NCBI RefSeq assembly: GCF_001610895.1
Contig: NZ_CP011273.1
Coordinates: 558,001-622,000, forward strand
From: Planctomyces sp. SH-PL62
GTDB lineage: Bacteria > Planctomycetota > Planctomycetia > Isosphaerales > Isosphaeraceae
DNA: 64,000 bases
Reading direction: 5' to 3'
The notes beneath the pieces are model-generated. The model searched no databases. It had not been told where the DNA came from and was given only the letters and a program-made list of their open reading frames with translations. Positions 18,798-26,889 of this stretch are shown one piece after another. Position 1 is the first letter of the stretch. Every line of letters starts with the position of its first letter. Made by a program: the position numbers and the translations under genes.

Positions 18798-19813
18798 ATG
18801 AGCGAGGGCTCGCTGGCGATCATCGGGATGGGGAGCAACCAGGGAGACCGCGAGGCGATCCTGGACGAGGCGGTCGAGGCCCTGAAGGCGACGCCCCACG
18901 TCCACGTCTGGACGGTCAGCCGCTACTACGAGACGATCCCCGTCGGCGGCCCCCCGGCCAGGCCCCGTTCCTCAACGCGGCCGTCCTGACCGAGCCCACG
19001 CTCGACCCCCTGAGCCTCCTGGAACGGCTCCACGACATCGAGGCCCGCCTGGGCCGGGTGCGCGACGAGCGCTGGGGGGCCCGGACCCTGGACCTGGACC
19101 TGCTCCTCTACGGCGAGGAGGTGCGCCGGACGCCCCAGATCATCGTCCCGCACCCCCGCCTCTCCTTCCGTCGGTTCGCGCTGGTCCCGGCGGTCGAGGT
19201 GGCCCCCTGGTCGCTCGACCCGCTCACGAACATGACGGTCAACGAGCTGCTGGCGAGCCTGGACCGCCGCCCGAGCCTCGTCGCCGTGGCCGCCGCCGAC
19301 CCCGACGACGCGGAAGCGGTCGCCCTGGCCTCGGATGTGCATGCGAGAATCGTAGAGGCCCTCGGGGCCGAGCCGCTTCGGCGGGTCGACCCGGGAGGGG
19401 TCCCGACCTCGGACTTCCCGACGCATCCCCGCGACCGGCGGTTCGCCGAGATCCGCGCGGCCGCCCATCGGGCGTCGGAGAGTCGCTGGACCCACGCCGG
19501 GCTGGGCGATCGCTGGCTCGCCGCCGACTTCGCGCTCGACCTGGACCTGCGCCGGGCGTCCGCGATGGAGGCGAGCGAACCTCGGGCTCACGACGGGCTC
19601 TGGAAAGGGGCCTGGAACCTGTTCACTTACGAACGCGCGGCCGAGGCGGCCGTCGACCGGGCGCTGGCCCCGACCTTCGTCGTCCTGATCGGCCGCGAGG
19701 CCGCCGCGATCCGCGACGGCGGCTACCCTCGGCCGGTCCTGATCCCCGAATCGACCGAGGCCGCCGCGATCGTCTCCGAGGTGGTCGTCACTTGCCAGGC
19801 CACCCGGGCCTGA
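18798..19813 (+). CDS. folK: HPPK (folate pathway pyrophosphokinase) with C-terminal extension, frame broken by one base
   Basis: The start MSEGSLAIIGMGSNQGDRE to ETIPVGGP is the N-terminal half of HPPK, which transfers pyrophosphate from ATP to 6-hydroxymethyl-dihydropterin. The frame then ends at 18989, while QAPFLNAAVLTEP and the signature RWGARTLDLDLLLYG and PHPRLSFRRFALVP continue in another frame. One missing C in the run at 18950-18955 joins them. After the HPPK domain (about 160 residues) comes a further 160-170 residues of unknown type, which most HPPK proteins lack. Total would be 338 residues. Confidence 0.82.
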
Positions 19814-19882
19814 GCCGCATCCGTACGCCGAGGTCCGCAACCCACACCGATTCCCGAACCGAAACGGGGCGCCGACGAGACC

Positions 19883-20383
19883 ATGGCCAAGAAAGACGCG
19901 GGGAAGTCCGCCCCCAAGGGGAAACCCGATCCCGACGGCATCAAGATCGTCGCCCGCAACCGCCGCGCGCGGTACGACTTCGACCTGATCGAGAAGGTCG
20001 AGGCCGGCATCGTCCTGACCGGCACCGAGGTCAAGAGCCTGCGCAACGGCAAGGCGAACCTCGAGGACGCCTACGCCGAGATCAACCGGGGCGAGGTCTG
20101 GCTCAACGGGTGCGACATCCCCGAGTACCTGCAAGCCAACCGGATGAACCACGTCCCCAAGAGGTCGCGCAAGCTGCTGCTGCACCGCAGCGAGATCGAG
20201 AAGCTGGGGAGCCGTACCAGCGAGCGCGGCCTGACCCTGATCCCCGTCGCGATCTACTTCCGCAAGGGCATGGCGAAAGTCGAAATCTTCATCGCCAAGG
20301 GCCGCAAGACCTTCGACAAGCGCGAGTCCGTCAAGAAGAAGGAAGCCAAGCGCGACATGGACCGCGCCCTCCGGCGGAACTGA
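19883..20383 (+). CDS. smpB: SsrA-binding protein SmpB
   Basis: 166 residues. SmpB binds tmRNA and brings it to stalled ribosomes for trans-translation. Visible motifs: NRRARYDFDLIEKVEAGIVL, GTEVKSLRNGKANLEDAYAE and the basic C-terminal tail (GRKTFDKRESVKKKEAKRDM) that enters the mRNA channel. An N-terminal Lys-rich extension of about 20 residues is common. No tmRNA gene was seen nearby. Its stop codon TGA is the first part of a palindromic repeat. Confidence 0.95.
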   Translation: MAKKDAGKSAPKGKPDPDGIKIVARNRRARYDFDLIEKVEAGIVLTGTEVKSLRNGKANLEDAYAEINRGEVWLNGCDIPEYLQANRMNHVPKRSRKLLLHRSEIEKLGSRTSERGLTLIPVAIYFRKGMAKVEIFIAKGRKTFDKRESVKKKEAKRDMDRALRRN

Positions 20384-20543
20384 TACGCAATGGCTTTGAT
20401 GACTCACCTTCGCCGAGCGGCCTCGGCTGCCACGGGGTCGTCCCCGAACCCGTGTCCATCCGGTGCTTTGCGGCACGGGTTCGGGGACGAACCCGTGGCA
20501 CCCAATGGTCGGTGATCGAGGCGATTTGGTTTGAGCCGCCGGC
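20381..20543 (+). repeat. Dispersed palindromic element, copy 1
   Basis: It begins TGATACGCAATGG, where TGA is the smpB stop. Inside are two hairpins, 20431-20454 and 20474-20497, each with arms close to CACGGGTTCG / CGAACCCGTG; the two are inverted relative to each other and could form a long cruciform. It ends near GGCGATTTGGTTTGAG-CCGCCGG. A second copy with the same outer words lies at 22130-22256 on the other strand. Could act as terminator or be a REP/MITE-like element. Confidence 0.75.
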
Positions 20544-20788
20544 CCGATCCTCGCGGGGTCCCTCCCCCCTGGCAAACTGCCGTTGGCCGATCCGGGGGGA
20601 TTCGATAAAGTCCCCGCTGACCGGTGCCGACAGGATGTCGGCCGGGGCCCCATCTTCGCGTCCAGCCCTTGCGGCTCGCGAGCGGCTCAGAGGATGTTCG
20701 GTTCGCGCCCGGGGGGCGGCACGCCTTTCGGGCTGGCTTACGGGTGGCGAGGTCGCTCCGACCGGGCCGTCGCCACGGGAGATTCGCC
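20544..20788. other. Intergenic between repeat and lipoprotein gene
   Basis: About 245 bases without recognisable gene or RNA. It should hold the promoter for the lipoprotein gene, but no consensus boxes stand out. Confidence 0.35.
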
Positions 20789-21181
20789 ATGAGAAACGCC
20801 CGCACGCTCCTCCGGCACGGGCGGCCGCCGCTCGCCGCCCTGCTGCTCGGCGGCGTCTGCTGCTTCGGCTGGGGCTGCCACCAGCATCACTATTACTACG
20901 GGCCGACCGGGGCCAACGGCTGCCCGCCGGCGATCGGCACGACCGTCCTGCCCAGCAACGTGGCCGTGGGCGAGGTCTGCGAGGTCCCCAGCGAGGTCGC
21001 CGTCCCCTCCCCGGTCGTCGGCGCCCGATCGACCGTCGTCGACGACGGCCGCACCCGGCCCAGGGTCGTCGTCAGCGAGCCCGCCCGCCGTTCGTCGCGC
21101 TTCGGCTGGCGCAGCACCAACCCGGAAGACGTGCCGGCGTTCACGCAAATCGACGGCGCCCTGAATAGCACGGTGAAATAG
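20789..21181 (+). CDS. Putative small lipoprotein
   Basis: 130 residues from ATG 20789. MRNARTLLRHGRPPLAALLLGG is a signal sequence and FGWGC a possible lipobox; the mature protein starts HQHHYYYGPTGANG, then has Val/Pro-rich and Arg/Ser-rich parts. No known family. The frame is open further upstream to 20624, but the signal peptide fixes the start. Probably an envelope protein; function unknown. Confidence 0.65.
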   Translation: MRNARTLLRHGRPPLAALLLGGVCCFGWGCHQHHYYYGPTGANGCPPAIGTTVLPSNVAVGEVCEVPSEVAVPSPVVGARSTVVDDGRTRPRVVVSEPARRSSRFGWRSTNPEDVPAFTQIDGALNSTVK

Positions 21182-21201
21182 TCGCCCAGTTATGCTATAA
21201 T
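21173..21201 (+). promoter_or_regulatory. Candidate sigma-70 promoter for the SDR gene
   Basis: A perfect TATAAT at 21196-21201 with GTGAAA (four of six matches to TTGACA) at 21173-21178, 17 bases apart. It overlaps the end of the lipoprotein gene and lies 50 bases before the SDR start. Confidence 0.5.
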
Positions 21202-21202
21202 A

Positions 21203-21240
21203 CCCGGACTACTTGATGGACATCTCGACATCAACCGGGT
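21203..21240 (+). promoter_or_regulatory. Inverted repeat just downstream of the SDR promoter
   Basis: TTGATG (21213-21218) and CATCAA (21229-21234) flank a ten-base spacer, and outer ACCCGG (21203-21208) pairs with CCGGGT (21235-21240). Placed between the -10 box and the start codon, it could be an operator or a leader hairpin. No regulator is identified. Confidence 0.4.
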
Positions 21241-21250
21241 GCAGACCGCC

Positions 21251-22117
21251 ATGTCCCACACACGATCGTGGAACGACACGCGCGCGCTCGTCACGGGCGC
21301 ATCCTCGGGGCTCGGACGGGCCATCGCCGAGGATCTCGTGCGACGCGGGGCGAGCGTCATCCTGACCGGCCGTTCCGCCGCCAGGCTCGACGAGGTCGCG
21401 AAGGGGCTCCTGGAAGCCGGAGCCGACCCCGACCGAGTGGCGGTCTTCCCCGCCGATTTGACCGTCGAGGCCGATCGTCAGCGGCTTTTCGACGCGGTTC
21501 GGGCGCGATTCGGGGCCCTCGACCTGGTGGTCAACAACGCGGGAGTCGGCGCCACGGGGCAGTTTGACACCCACGAAGCCTGGGTGCTGCGCCGGGTCTT
21601 CGAGATCAACTTCTTCGCGATGGCCGAGGTCTGCCGCGCCGCCCTCCCCTTCCTGAGCGAAGGCGTCGACCCCGTGATGCTCGTCATGGGCTCGATCAAC
21701 GCCCGCCGAGGGCTCCCCGGCCGGGTCGAGTACAGCGCCAGCAAGTTCGCCGTCTCGGGCTTCGTCGAATCGATCCGGATCGAGTGGCGGCGGTACGGCA
21801 TCCACGTCCTCCAGGTGAACCCCGGCTTCTCCGCGACCCCGTTCGACGAGAACGCCGTGGCGAAGACCGCGCGGGTGTCGGTCGCCGAGTGGCGGACCAC
21901 GCCCGCCGAGGTCGTCGCCGCGGCCGCGCTGCGGGCCGTCGAGAAGCAGAAGCGCGAGATCACCCTGTCGTCCAAGGGCCGGTTGCTCGTCCTGATGAAC
22001 CGGATCGCCCCCAGGTTCGTCGACTGGGGCCTCTCGCGGTGGCTCCTCCGCCACTTCCCCGACTCGCCCGTCCACCGCCGCAAGGGGAAGAAGCGGATCG
22101 GCGGGGTCTCCTCCTGA
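21251..22117 (+). CDS. Short-chain dehydrogenase/reductase
   Basis: 288 residues from ATG 21251 (MSHTRSWNDTRALVTGASSG); a GTG at 21239 in frame would add four residues. The cofactor motif is TGASSGLG, followed by NNAG and the catalytic YSASK, the classical SDR pattern with an NAD(P) Rossmann fold. The basic C-terminal end (VHRRKGKKRIG) and amphipathic WGLSRWLLRHF suggest membrane association. Substrate cannot be told. Downstream is a convergent membrane protein gene separated by the palindromic element. Confidence 0.88.
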   Translation: MSHTRSWNDTRALVTGASSGLGRAIAEDLVRRGASVILTGRSAARLDEVAKGLLEAGADPDRVAVFPADLTVEADRQRLFDAVRARFGALDLVVNNAGVGATGQFDTHEAWVLRRVFEINFFAMAEVCRAALPFLSEGVDPVMLVMGSINARRGLPGRVEYSASKFAVSGFVESIRIEWRRYGIHVLQVNPGFSATPFDENAVAKTARVSVAEWRTTPAEVVAAAALRAVEKQKREITLSSKGRLLVLMNRIAPRFVDWGLSRWLLRHFPDSPVHRRKGKKRIGGVSS

Positions 22118-22129
22118 GCGATCGCGCGG

Positions 22130-22256
22130 GCCGCCGGTCCATACCAAATCGCCCCGATCGCCGTCTCCCGGCCCCCTCGAGGCGGCGGCGTCGAGCGAGG
22201 AGCGTCTCGGGCGCCACGGGTTCGTCCCCGAACCCGTGCCGCGCCATTGCGTATCA
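22130..22256 (-). repeat. Dispersed palindromic element, copy 2
   Basis: Read on the minus strand it starts TGATACGCAATGG, whose TGA is the stop of the membrane-protein gene, then has a perfect 10-bp hairpin CACGGGTTCG / CGAACCCGTG (22215-22238) and ends near GGCGATTTGGTATGGACCGG. Same order of words as copy 1, but with one hairpin instead of two. Confidence 0.75.
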
Positions 22257-23537
22257 GGCCGCCGGATTGGCCGCCGCCGCGCCGTTGCGGGCGAACGCCC
22301 CGGCGCGGAGGCGTCGGGAGTTCATCGTCGGCCGGAACATGACCAGGAGGGCCAGCGGCAGGTACAGGAGGACGAGCGTCCCCCCCTTGTCCAGGTACCA
22401 GAACTGGCTGGCCGCCAGCAGGGCCGCGGAGAGCGCGATCAGCTGCGAGAGGTCCTTCCGCGTGGGCCAGAAGGTGACGACCAGGACCATCGCCAGGTAG
22501 CCGATCAGGACCGGCAGCCGGAAGCTGGAGTCGATGCCCCCCCAGAAACTGCTGCCGCTGGATCGGGGCTCGAACTGGGGGAGCAGGCCGACCTCGGCGA
22601 TGCTCCGCGCGCCCAGGGCCCGCGCCCATTCCGACAGCCCCAGTCCGGCGCTCCCCAGCAGGGCGCAGACGATCGCCACCGAGGCCGCCACCGCGACGTA
22701 CGCGATCCGCGACCGTCCTCGGTAGAATCCCGTCCACAGGAAGATCAGGCCCAGGCAGGCCGGGATCCAGCCCGCCGCCAGGCCGATCAGGAGCCCGGCG
22801 ATCGCCGGCCTGGCGTACCACAGGACCGCGTAGATGATCAGGGCTGAGGGGATGAGCTGGCCGCTGTCGACCAGGGCCATCCGGGTGTACGGCAAGAGCA
22901 GGTAGCACGCGGCCATCGACAGGCCCGTGAGCGATCGTTCGTAATGTTTCCAGCCGATCAGCCAGAGCCCCGCCACCAGGCCCAGGTGGGCCAGCAGGGC
23001 CAGCACCCGCGAGACGATCACCTGCGGACGTTCCTGCTTGAGCGAAGGGGGGAGCGGGGCGATCTCGATCACCTGCTTGACCGCCCCGTTCCCTTCCTCG
23101 ACGGCGGGAACTCGCGCGTTGCGGTCCTCACGCCCCGAGGGCTCCGCCGGATTCCGCGCGGCCCCCTCCTCGACGGGGAGGCTCACCGTCTCGACCAGGA
23201 GCAGGCCCAGGATGCCGACCGACAGGCAGAGCAGCCCGGACGCGTTGAGGTTCGGCTCCAGCAAGGGCCGTCGCGAGAGCCCCAGGTCCACCAGGCATCG
23301 CGCCAGCCAGGCGGCCGAGCCCAGGAACAGCAGGATGAACGCGATCCAGGGGGCGTGATCGTGCCGCCCGACGATCATCATCATGCCGGGGACCAGGGCG
23401 AACAGCAGGATCAGGTCGAGGTTGCGGACGCTCCAGAACCGGCTGAACTTGAAGAAGAGCGTGACGCAGCCCAGGAGCGAGAGGAACAGCCAGACGATCG
23501 GCGAGAGCCCCAGATCGGTGACGAGCGGACCATTCAC
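22254..23537 (-). CDS. Conserved polytopic membrane protein of unknown function
   Basis: 427 residues with about ten hydrophobic segments, first LSPIVWLFLSLLGCVTLFF, and a soluble loop rich in Glu, Arg and Pro near residues 120-165. TFWPTRKDLSQLIALSAALL and FWYLDKGGTLVLLYLPLALL lie near the C-terminus. No family recognised; the helix number and ending recall multi-pass proteins of planctomycete genomes. It lies 10 bases downstream of the RNase III gene on the same strand, so they are probably co-transcribed. Confidence 0.75.
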   Translation of the reverse strand: MNGPLVTDLGLSPIVWLFLSLLGCVTLFFKFSRFWSVRNLDLILLFALVPGMMMIVGRHDHAPWIAFILLFLGSAAWLARCLVDLGLSRRPLLEPNLNASGLLCLSVGILGLLLVETVSLPVEEGAARNPAEPSGREDRNARVPAVEEGNGAVKQVIEIAPLPPSLKQERPQVIVSRVLALLAHLGLVAGLWLIGWKHYERSLTGLSMAACYLLLPYTRMALVDSGQLIPSALIIYAVLWYARPAIAGLLIGLAAGWIPACLGLIFLWTGFYRGRSRIAYVAVAASVAIVCALLGSAGLGLSEWARALGARSIAEVGLLPQFEPRSSGSSFWGGIDSSFRLPVLIGYLAMVLVVTFWPTRKDLSQLIALSAALLAASQFWYLDKGGTLVLLYLPLALLVMFRPTMNSRRLRAGAFARNGAAAANPAA

Positions 23538-23547
23538 GGCGACCTCG

Positions 23548-24396
23548 TCAATCCGACTCGTAAGGGATGGGGGAGCCCGAAAGCTGGCAGAGGGCGTTCA
23601 GCGCCGCTCGCTGCTCGGCCTCTTTCTTGTTCCGCCCCCACGCCGGCGCGTACTGGTTGCGGCCGATCTGGGCCGAGATCTTGAAGCACTTGGAGTGGTC
23701 CGGCCCCTTCTCGTCCAGGAGCAGATAGGTCGGCGTCTCGCCGAAGTCGCGCTGGGCCGCCTGCTGGAGGTTGCTCTTGTAGTTCAGGCCGTTCTGGCCT
23801 TCGACGGCCGCGTCGATCTCGGGCCCCATGTGGGCGGCGACGAACCGCTGCGCCGCGGGGGGGCCTCCGTCCAGGAAGATGGCGCCGATCAGGCTCTCGA
23901 AGACGTCGGACAGGACCGACGACGGCGTCTGATCGCCCGCGCCCATCCCCTTGCCCAGGAACAGGTAGACGTCGAGCCCCAGCGCCTCCGTGATCTTCGC
24001 GCAGGTGCGCCGCGAGACCACGATCGACTTGATCCGGGTCAGCTCCCCCTCCTGGTAGTCGGGGAACTTGCGGAAGAGCATCTCGCAGACCACGGCACCG
24101 AGGATGGCGTCGCCCAGGAACTCCAGTCGCTCGTTGGAGGCCAGCCGATGGTCGGCCCCCGAGGCGTGCGTGAGCGCCTCGCGCAGCAAGTCCGGGTCCC
24201 GGAATTCGTAGCCGAGGACGGCCTGGCATTCCGCGAGCAGGCGGGCCTCGTCCCGGTGGGTCGTGGTGTTTGGCGCGGCGATGGTTGGAGTTCCAAGCGG
24301 GAAGTGCGCGGGGACGCCCGGACGAAATCCGACTCGCGAGCAAGAATGTAACCTAGCTCGCCGGAATCCCCCTGTCAACCGCCTGTTCGCGGACAT
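23548..24396 (-). CDS. rnc: Ribonuclease III
   Basis: The RNase III signature NERLEFLGDAILGAVVCEMLF is clear (described here in part), with the catalytic acidic residues of ERLEFLGDA and DVFESLIGAIFLD. A double-stranded RNA-binding domain follows (NYKSNLQQAAQRDFGETPTY and NKKEAEQRAALNAL). It processes rRNA and structured mRNAs. Homology begins about LLAECQAVLGYEF, but no ATG, GTG or TTG lies close before it; the nearest in-frame ATG (24396) would add a non-conserved leader and 282 residues in all. A start at a rare codon or a base error upstream is possible. Confidence 0.88.
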   Translation of the reverse strand: MSANRRLTGGFRRARLHSCSRVGFRPGVPAHFPLGTPTIAAPNTTTHRDEARLLAECQAVLGYEFRDPDLLREALTHASGADHRLASNERLEFLGDAILGAVVCEMLFRKFPDYQEGELTRIKSIVVSRRTCAKITEALGLDVYLFLGKGMGAGDQTPSSVLSDVFESLIGAIFLDGGPPAAQRFVAAHMGPEIDAAVEGQNGLNYKSNLQQAAQRDFGETPTYLLLDEKGPDHSKCFKISAQIGRNQYAPAWGRNKKEAEQRAALNALCQLSGSPIPYESD

Positions 24397-24422
24397 CCCT
24401 CCCGGCGCGCCGGTCGGCCCGC

Positions 24423-25259
24423 TCATCGCTCCTCCGAGCCCGCTCCCGGCCCGGTCCCTCGCGAGCTTTCCACCCGCTTCAGCTCCCTGGACAGGTCCGG
24501 CGTCAGGTCGGCCTGGTCGAAGTCGGGGGATCGGGGGAGCTTGATCTCCCAGTCGTGGCCGAGGTCGTAGCGGACGCGGCCCTCGGCGGGGCGGCAGTCG
24601 AGGACGTGGCCGCCGATCTTGCGGTCGTCGGAGAGGAAGTGCCAGTGGTAGCCGGGGACGGTGAGCCCTCCCACCCACGCCGGGCTGCGGATGCCGAGCA
24701 GCGTCCCGGAGATGTCGCGGTGGGTCCAGACCGACTGGCTCTCGGCGACCTCCGCCAGCGGCTTGTAAGGCGGCTCCTGGCGATGGACGCTCCGCAAGGT
24801 GGCCGACGCCAGCCGGCCGTCGATCCGCACGGCGACGAACGCGTTTTCCTGCGGCAGGGCCTCGTCCAGCCGGGCTTCCAGCTCGGTGAGGCTGGCGACC
24901 GGCGGGCAGGCGAAGTCGCCGTCCTCGTCGAAGGGCGTGACGACCGCGAACGGCGACGTCGCCTCGGGCCCGACCTCGGCGACCACGCCGTCGCCCCGCG
25001 CCTGGTACGCGCGGCCGTCCAGGATGATCAGCTCGCCGTCCAGGTGGTCGAGCGTCCCCAGCCCGAAGTCGCCGCAACGGAGCAGCTCGCCGATCGTCGT
25101 CACGCCGTCGTAACGCCCGATCATCAGCGCGTTGATGACCGACGTCTGCGTGATCCGGTCCGGGTTCGCCGGGATCGGCGCGGGCGGCGGGCCGGGGCGC
25201 GAGCATGAGGCGATCCCGGCGAGCCCCAGGGCGGCGGCGGCGAGCAGCTTCCGATTCAT
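24423..25259 (-). CDS. budA: Alpha-acetolactate decarboxylase, predicted lipoprotein
   Basis: 278 residues. The motif YHWHFLSDDRKIGGHVLD near residue 200 contains the three zinc-binding histidines of acetolactate decarboxylase, which turns 2-acetolactate into acetoin. Other family features: TSVINALMIGRYDG and GELLRCGDFGLGTLDHLDGE. Unusually for a fermentation enzyme, the N-terminus MNRKLLAAAALGLAGIASC is a lipoprotein signal (IASC), so the enzyme would act outside the cytoplasm. Partner acetolactate synthase is not in the window. Gap of 26 bases to the RNase III frame; same strand. Confidence 0.88.
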   Translation of the reverse strand: MNRKLLAAAALGLAGIASCSRPGPPPAPIPANPDRITQTSVINALMIGRYDGVTTIGELLRCGDFGLGTLDHLDGELIILDGRAYQARGDGVVAEVGPEATSPFAVVTPFDEDGDFACPPVASLTELEARLDEALPQENAFVAVRIDGRLASATLRSVHRQEPPYKPLAEVAESQSVWTHRDISGTLLGIRSPAWVGGLTVPGYHWHFLSDDRKIGGHVLDCRPAEGRVRYDLGHDWEIKLPRSPDFDQADLTPDLSRELKRVESSRGTGPGAGSEER

Positions 25260-25299
25260 CGAGTTCTTCGCTTCCTTCAGGGGCGCGTCGAGCCTGCGC

Positions 25300-26649
25300 T
25301 CATGGGGTCGATTCGGGATCGGATTCCGCCGGGGGGCGCGATTCGGGTCCGGTCACCAGCACGCGGTCGATGCGGTTCTCGTCCATGTCGACGACCTCGA
25401 ACTTGTGGCCTTCCCATTCGAAGTGGTCGCCCACGTCGGGGATGTGGCCGAGGCTGACGAGGATGAATCCGGCGAGCGTGCCGTACTCCCCCTCCGGGAG
25501 CCGGGGGAGGCCGGGAAGGTCGGAAACCTCATGGATGGAGAGGGTGCCGTCCAGCAGCCACGAGCCGTCGTCCCGGCGCACGGCGCTGGCGTCGTAGCCT
25601 TCCTCGACCGCGAGGTCTCCGACGAGGGCCTGGAGGATGTCGTTGAGCGTCAGCAGGCCCTCGACCGACCCGTACTCGTCGACCACGATCGCCATCGGCG
25701 TCGCCGCCGCCTTGAACTGCTCCAGCACCTTCAAGCCCGACGCCCCCTCGAAGACGAACAGGGCCGGCCTCATCAGGCTGCGGACGTCGAGCGGGCCGTC
25801 TTCGAACGAACGGCCGAGCAGGTCCTTGGCCTGGACGATCCCCACCACCTTGTCGAGCGAGCCTTCGCCGACGGGGAAGCCCGCGTGCGAACTCTCCAGG
25901 ACCCGGCGACGGACCTCCTCGGGCGTGCCGTCGGCGTCGATCCAGGCGACGTCGGCGCGCTGGGTCATCAGCACCCGCGCGGGCTGGTCGTTCAGCCGGA
26001 AGACCCGCCGCACCATGTCGTGCTCGGCCGTCTCGATCGCCCCGACCTCCGCCCCCTCGCGCACCAAAACCTGGATCTCCTCCTCGGTCACCGGCGATCC
26101 CCCGGTCTCATGCACGCCCAGGAGCCGCAGGACCCGATCCGTCGACCAGCCCAGGAGCCGGACCAACGGCACCGTCGCGATCGACACCAGCCGGAGCGGC
26201 CCGGCGGCCCACGACGCGATCCCCTCGGGGTTGCTCAGGGCCAGCCGCTTCGGCGTCAACTCCCCGAACACCAGCGTCAGGTACGACACCGCCGCCACCA
26301 CCGCCGCCAGCCCCAGACTCTCCGCGTAGGGGACCAGCGCCGGCACCTTCGCCAGCGCGTCGCCGAGATGCACGGCGATCGTCGCCCCGCCGAACACCCC
26401 CGCCAGCGTCCCCACCACCGTGATCCCGACCTGCACCGTCGAAAGAAAGCGATTCGGGTCGTTCGCCAGTTCCAGCGCCACCGCCGCTCGGCCGTCCCCC
26501 GCCTCCGCCGCCTGCCTCAACCGCGCCTTCCGAGACGAGACGATCGCCAGCTCCGCCATGGAAAAGAGACCGTTGGCCAGGATCAGCAACACCACCACCC
26601 CGATCTCGATCAGGATTATTTCCACGAACCGCCTCGCCTCCAGGAGCAA
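25300..26649 (-). CDS. HlyC/CorC (CNNM-type) transporter-associated protein
   Basis: 449 residues. DUF21/CNNM membrane domain with four helices (GVVVLLILANGLFSMAELAI; STVQVGITVVGTLAGVFGG; LTLVFGELTPKRLAL), two CBS domains (about residues 210-330, including AIVVDEYGSVEGLLTLNDIL) and a CorC/HlyC C-terminal domain (EGEYGTLAGFILVSLGHIP). Family members take part in Mg2+ or Co2+ efflux. Old name hemolysin; no toxin role implied. Lies 40 bases upstream of budA on the same strand. Confidence 0.9.
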   Translation of the reverse strand: MLLEARRFVEIILIEIGVVVLLILANGLFSMAELAIVSSRKARLRQAAEAGDGRAAVALELANDPNRFLSTVQVGITVVGTLAGVFGGATIAVHLGDALAKVPALVPYAESLGLAAVVAAVSYLTLVFGELTPKRLALSNPEGIASWAAGPLRLVSIATVPLVRLLGWSTDRVLRLLGVHETGGSPVTEEEIQVLVREGAEVGAIETAEHDMVRRVFRLNDQPARVLMTQRADVAWIDADGTPEEVRRRVLESSHAGFPVGEGSLDKVVGIVQAKDLLGRSFEDGPLDVRSLMRPALFVFEGASGLKVLEQFKAAATPMAIVVDEYGSVEGLLTLNDILQALVGDLAVEEGYDASAVRRDDGSWLLDGTLSIHEVSDLPGLPRLPEGEYGTLAGFILVSLGHIPDVGDHFEWEGHKFEVVDMDENRIDRVLVTGPESRPPAESDPESTP

Positions 26650-26889
26650 ACCTCGACCCGACCTCCCTTTCTAGGATACGTCGCGGCGCCCACCCTGCCG
26701 AGGCCGTCGGACGAATCGGCCGGATGTTTGACGACGTGGATGCGGCGGGTGGCCTCTCTCAGAAAAATATTCCGAGCCTTGTCGATCCGGCGGTGGCTCG
26801 TTCGACGAGTGGGTGGAGACGGGGCCGCGACCCATCGGGACGGCCCGGTCGGGCCCGCCGGCGGTTCGGGATGCAAGGGAGGCGAGTCG

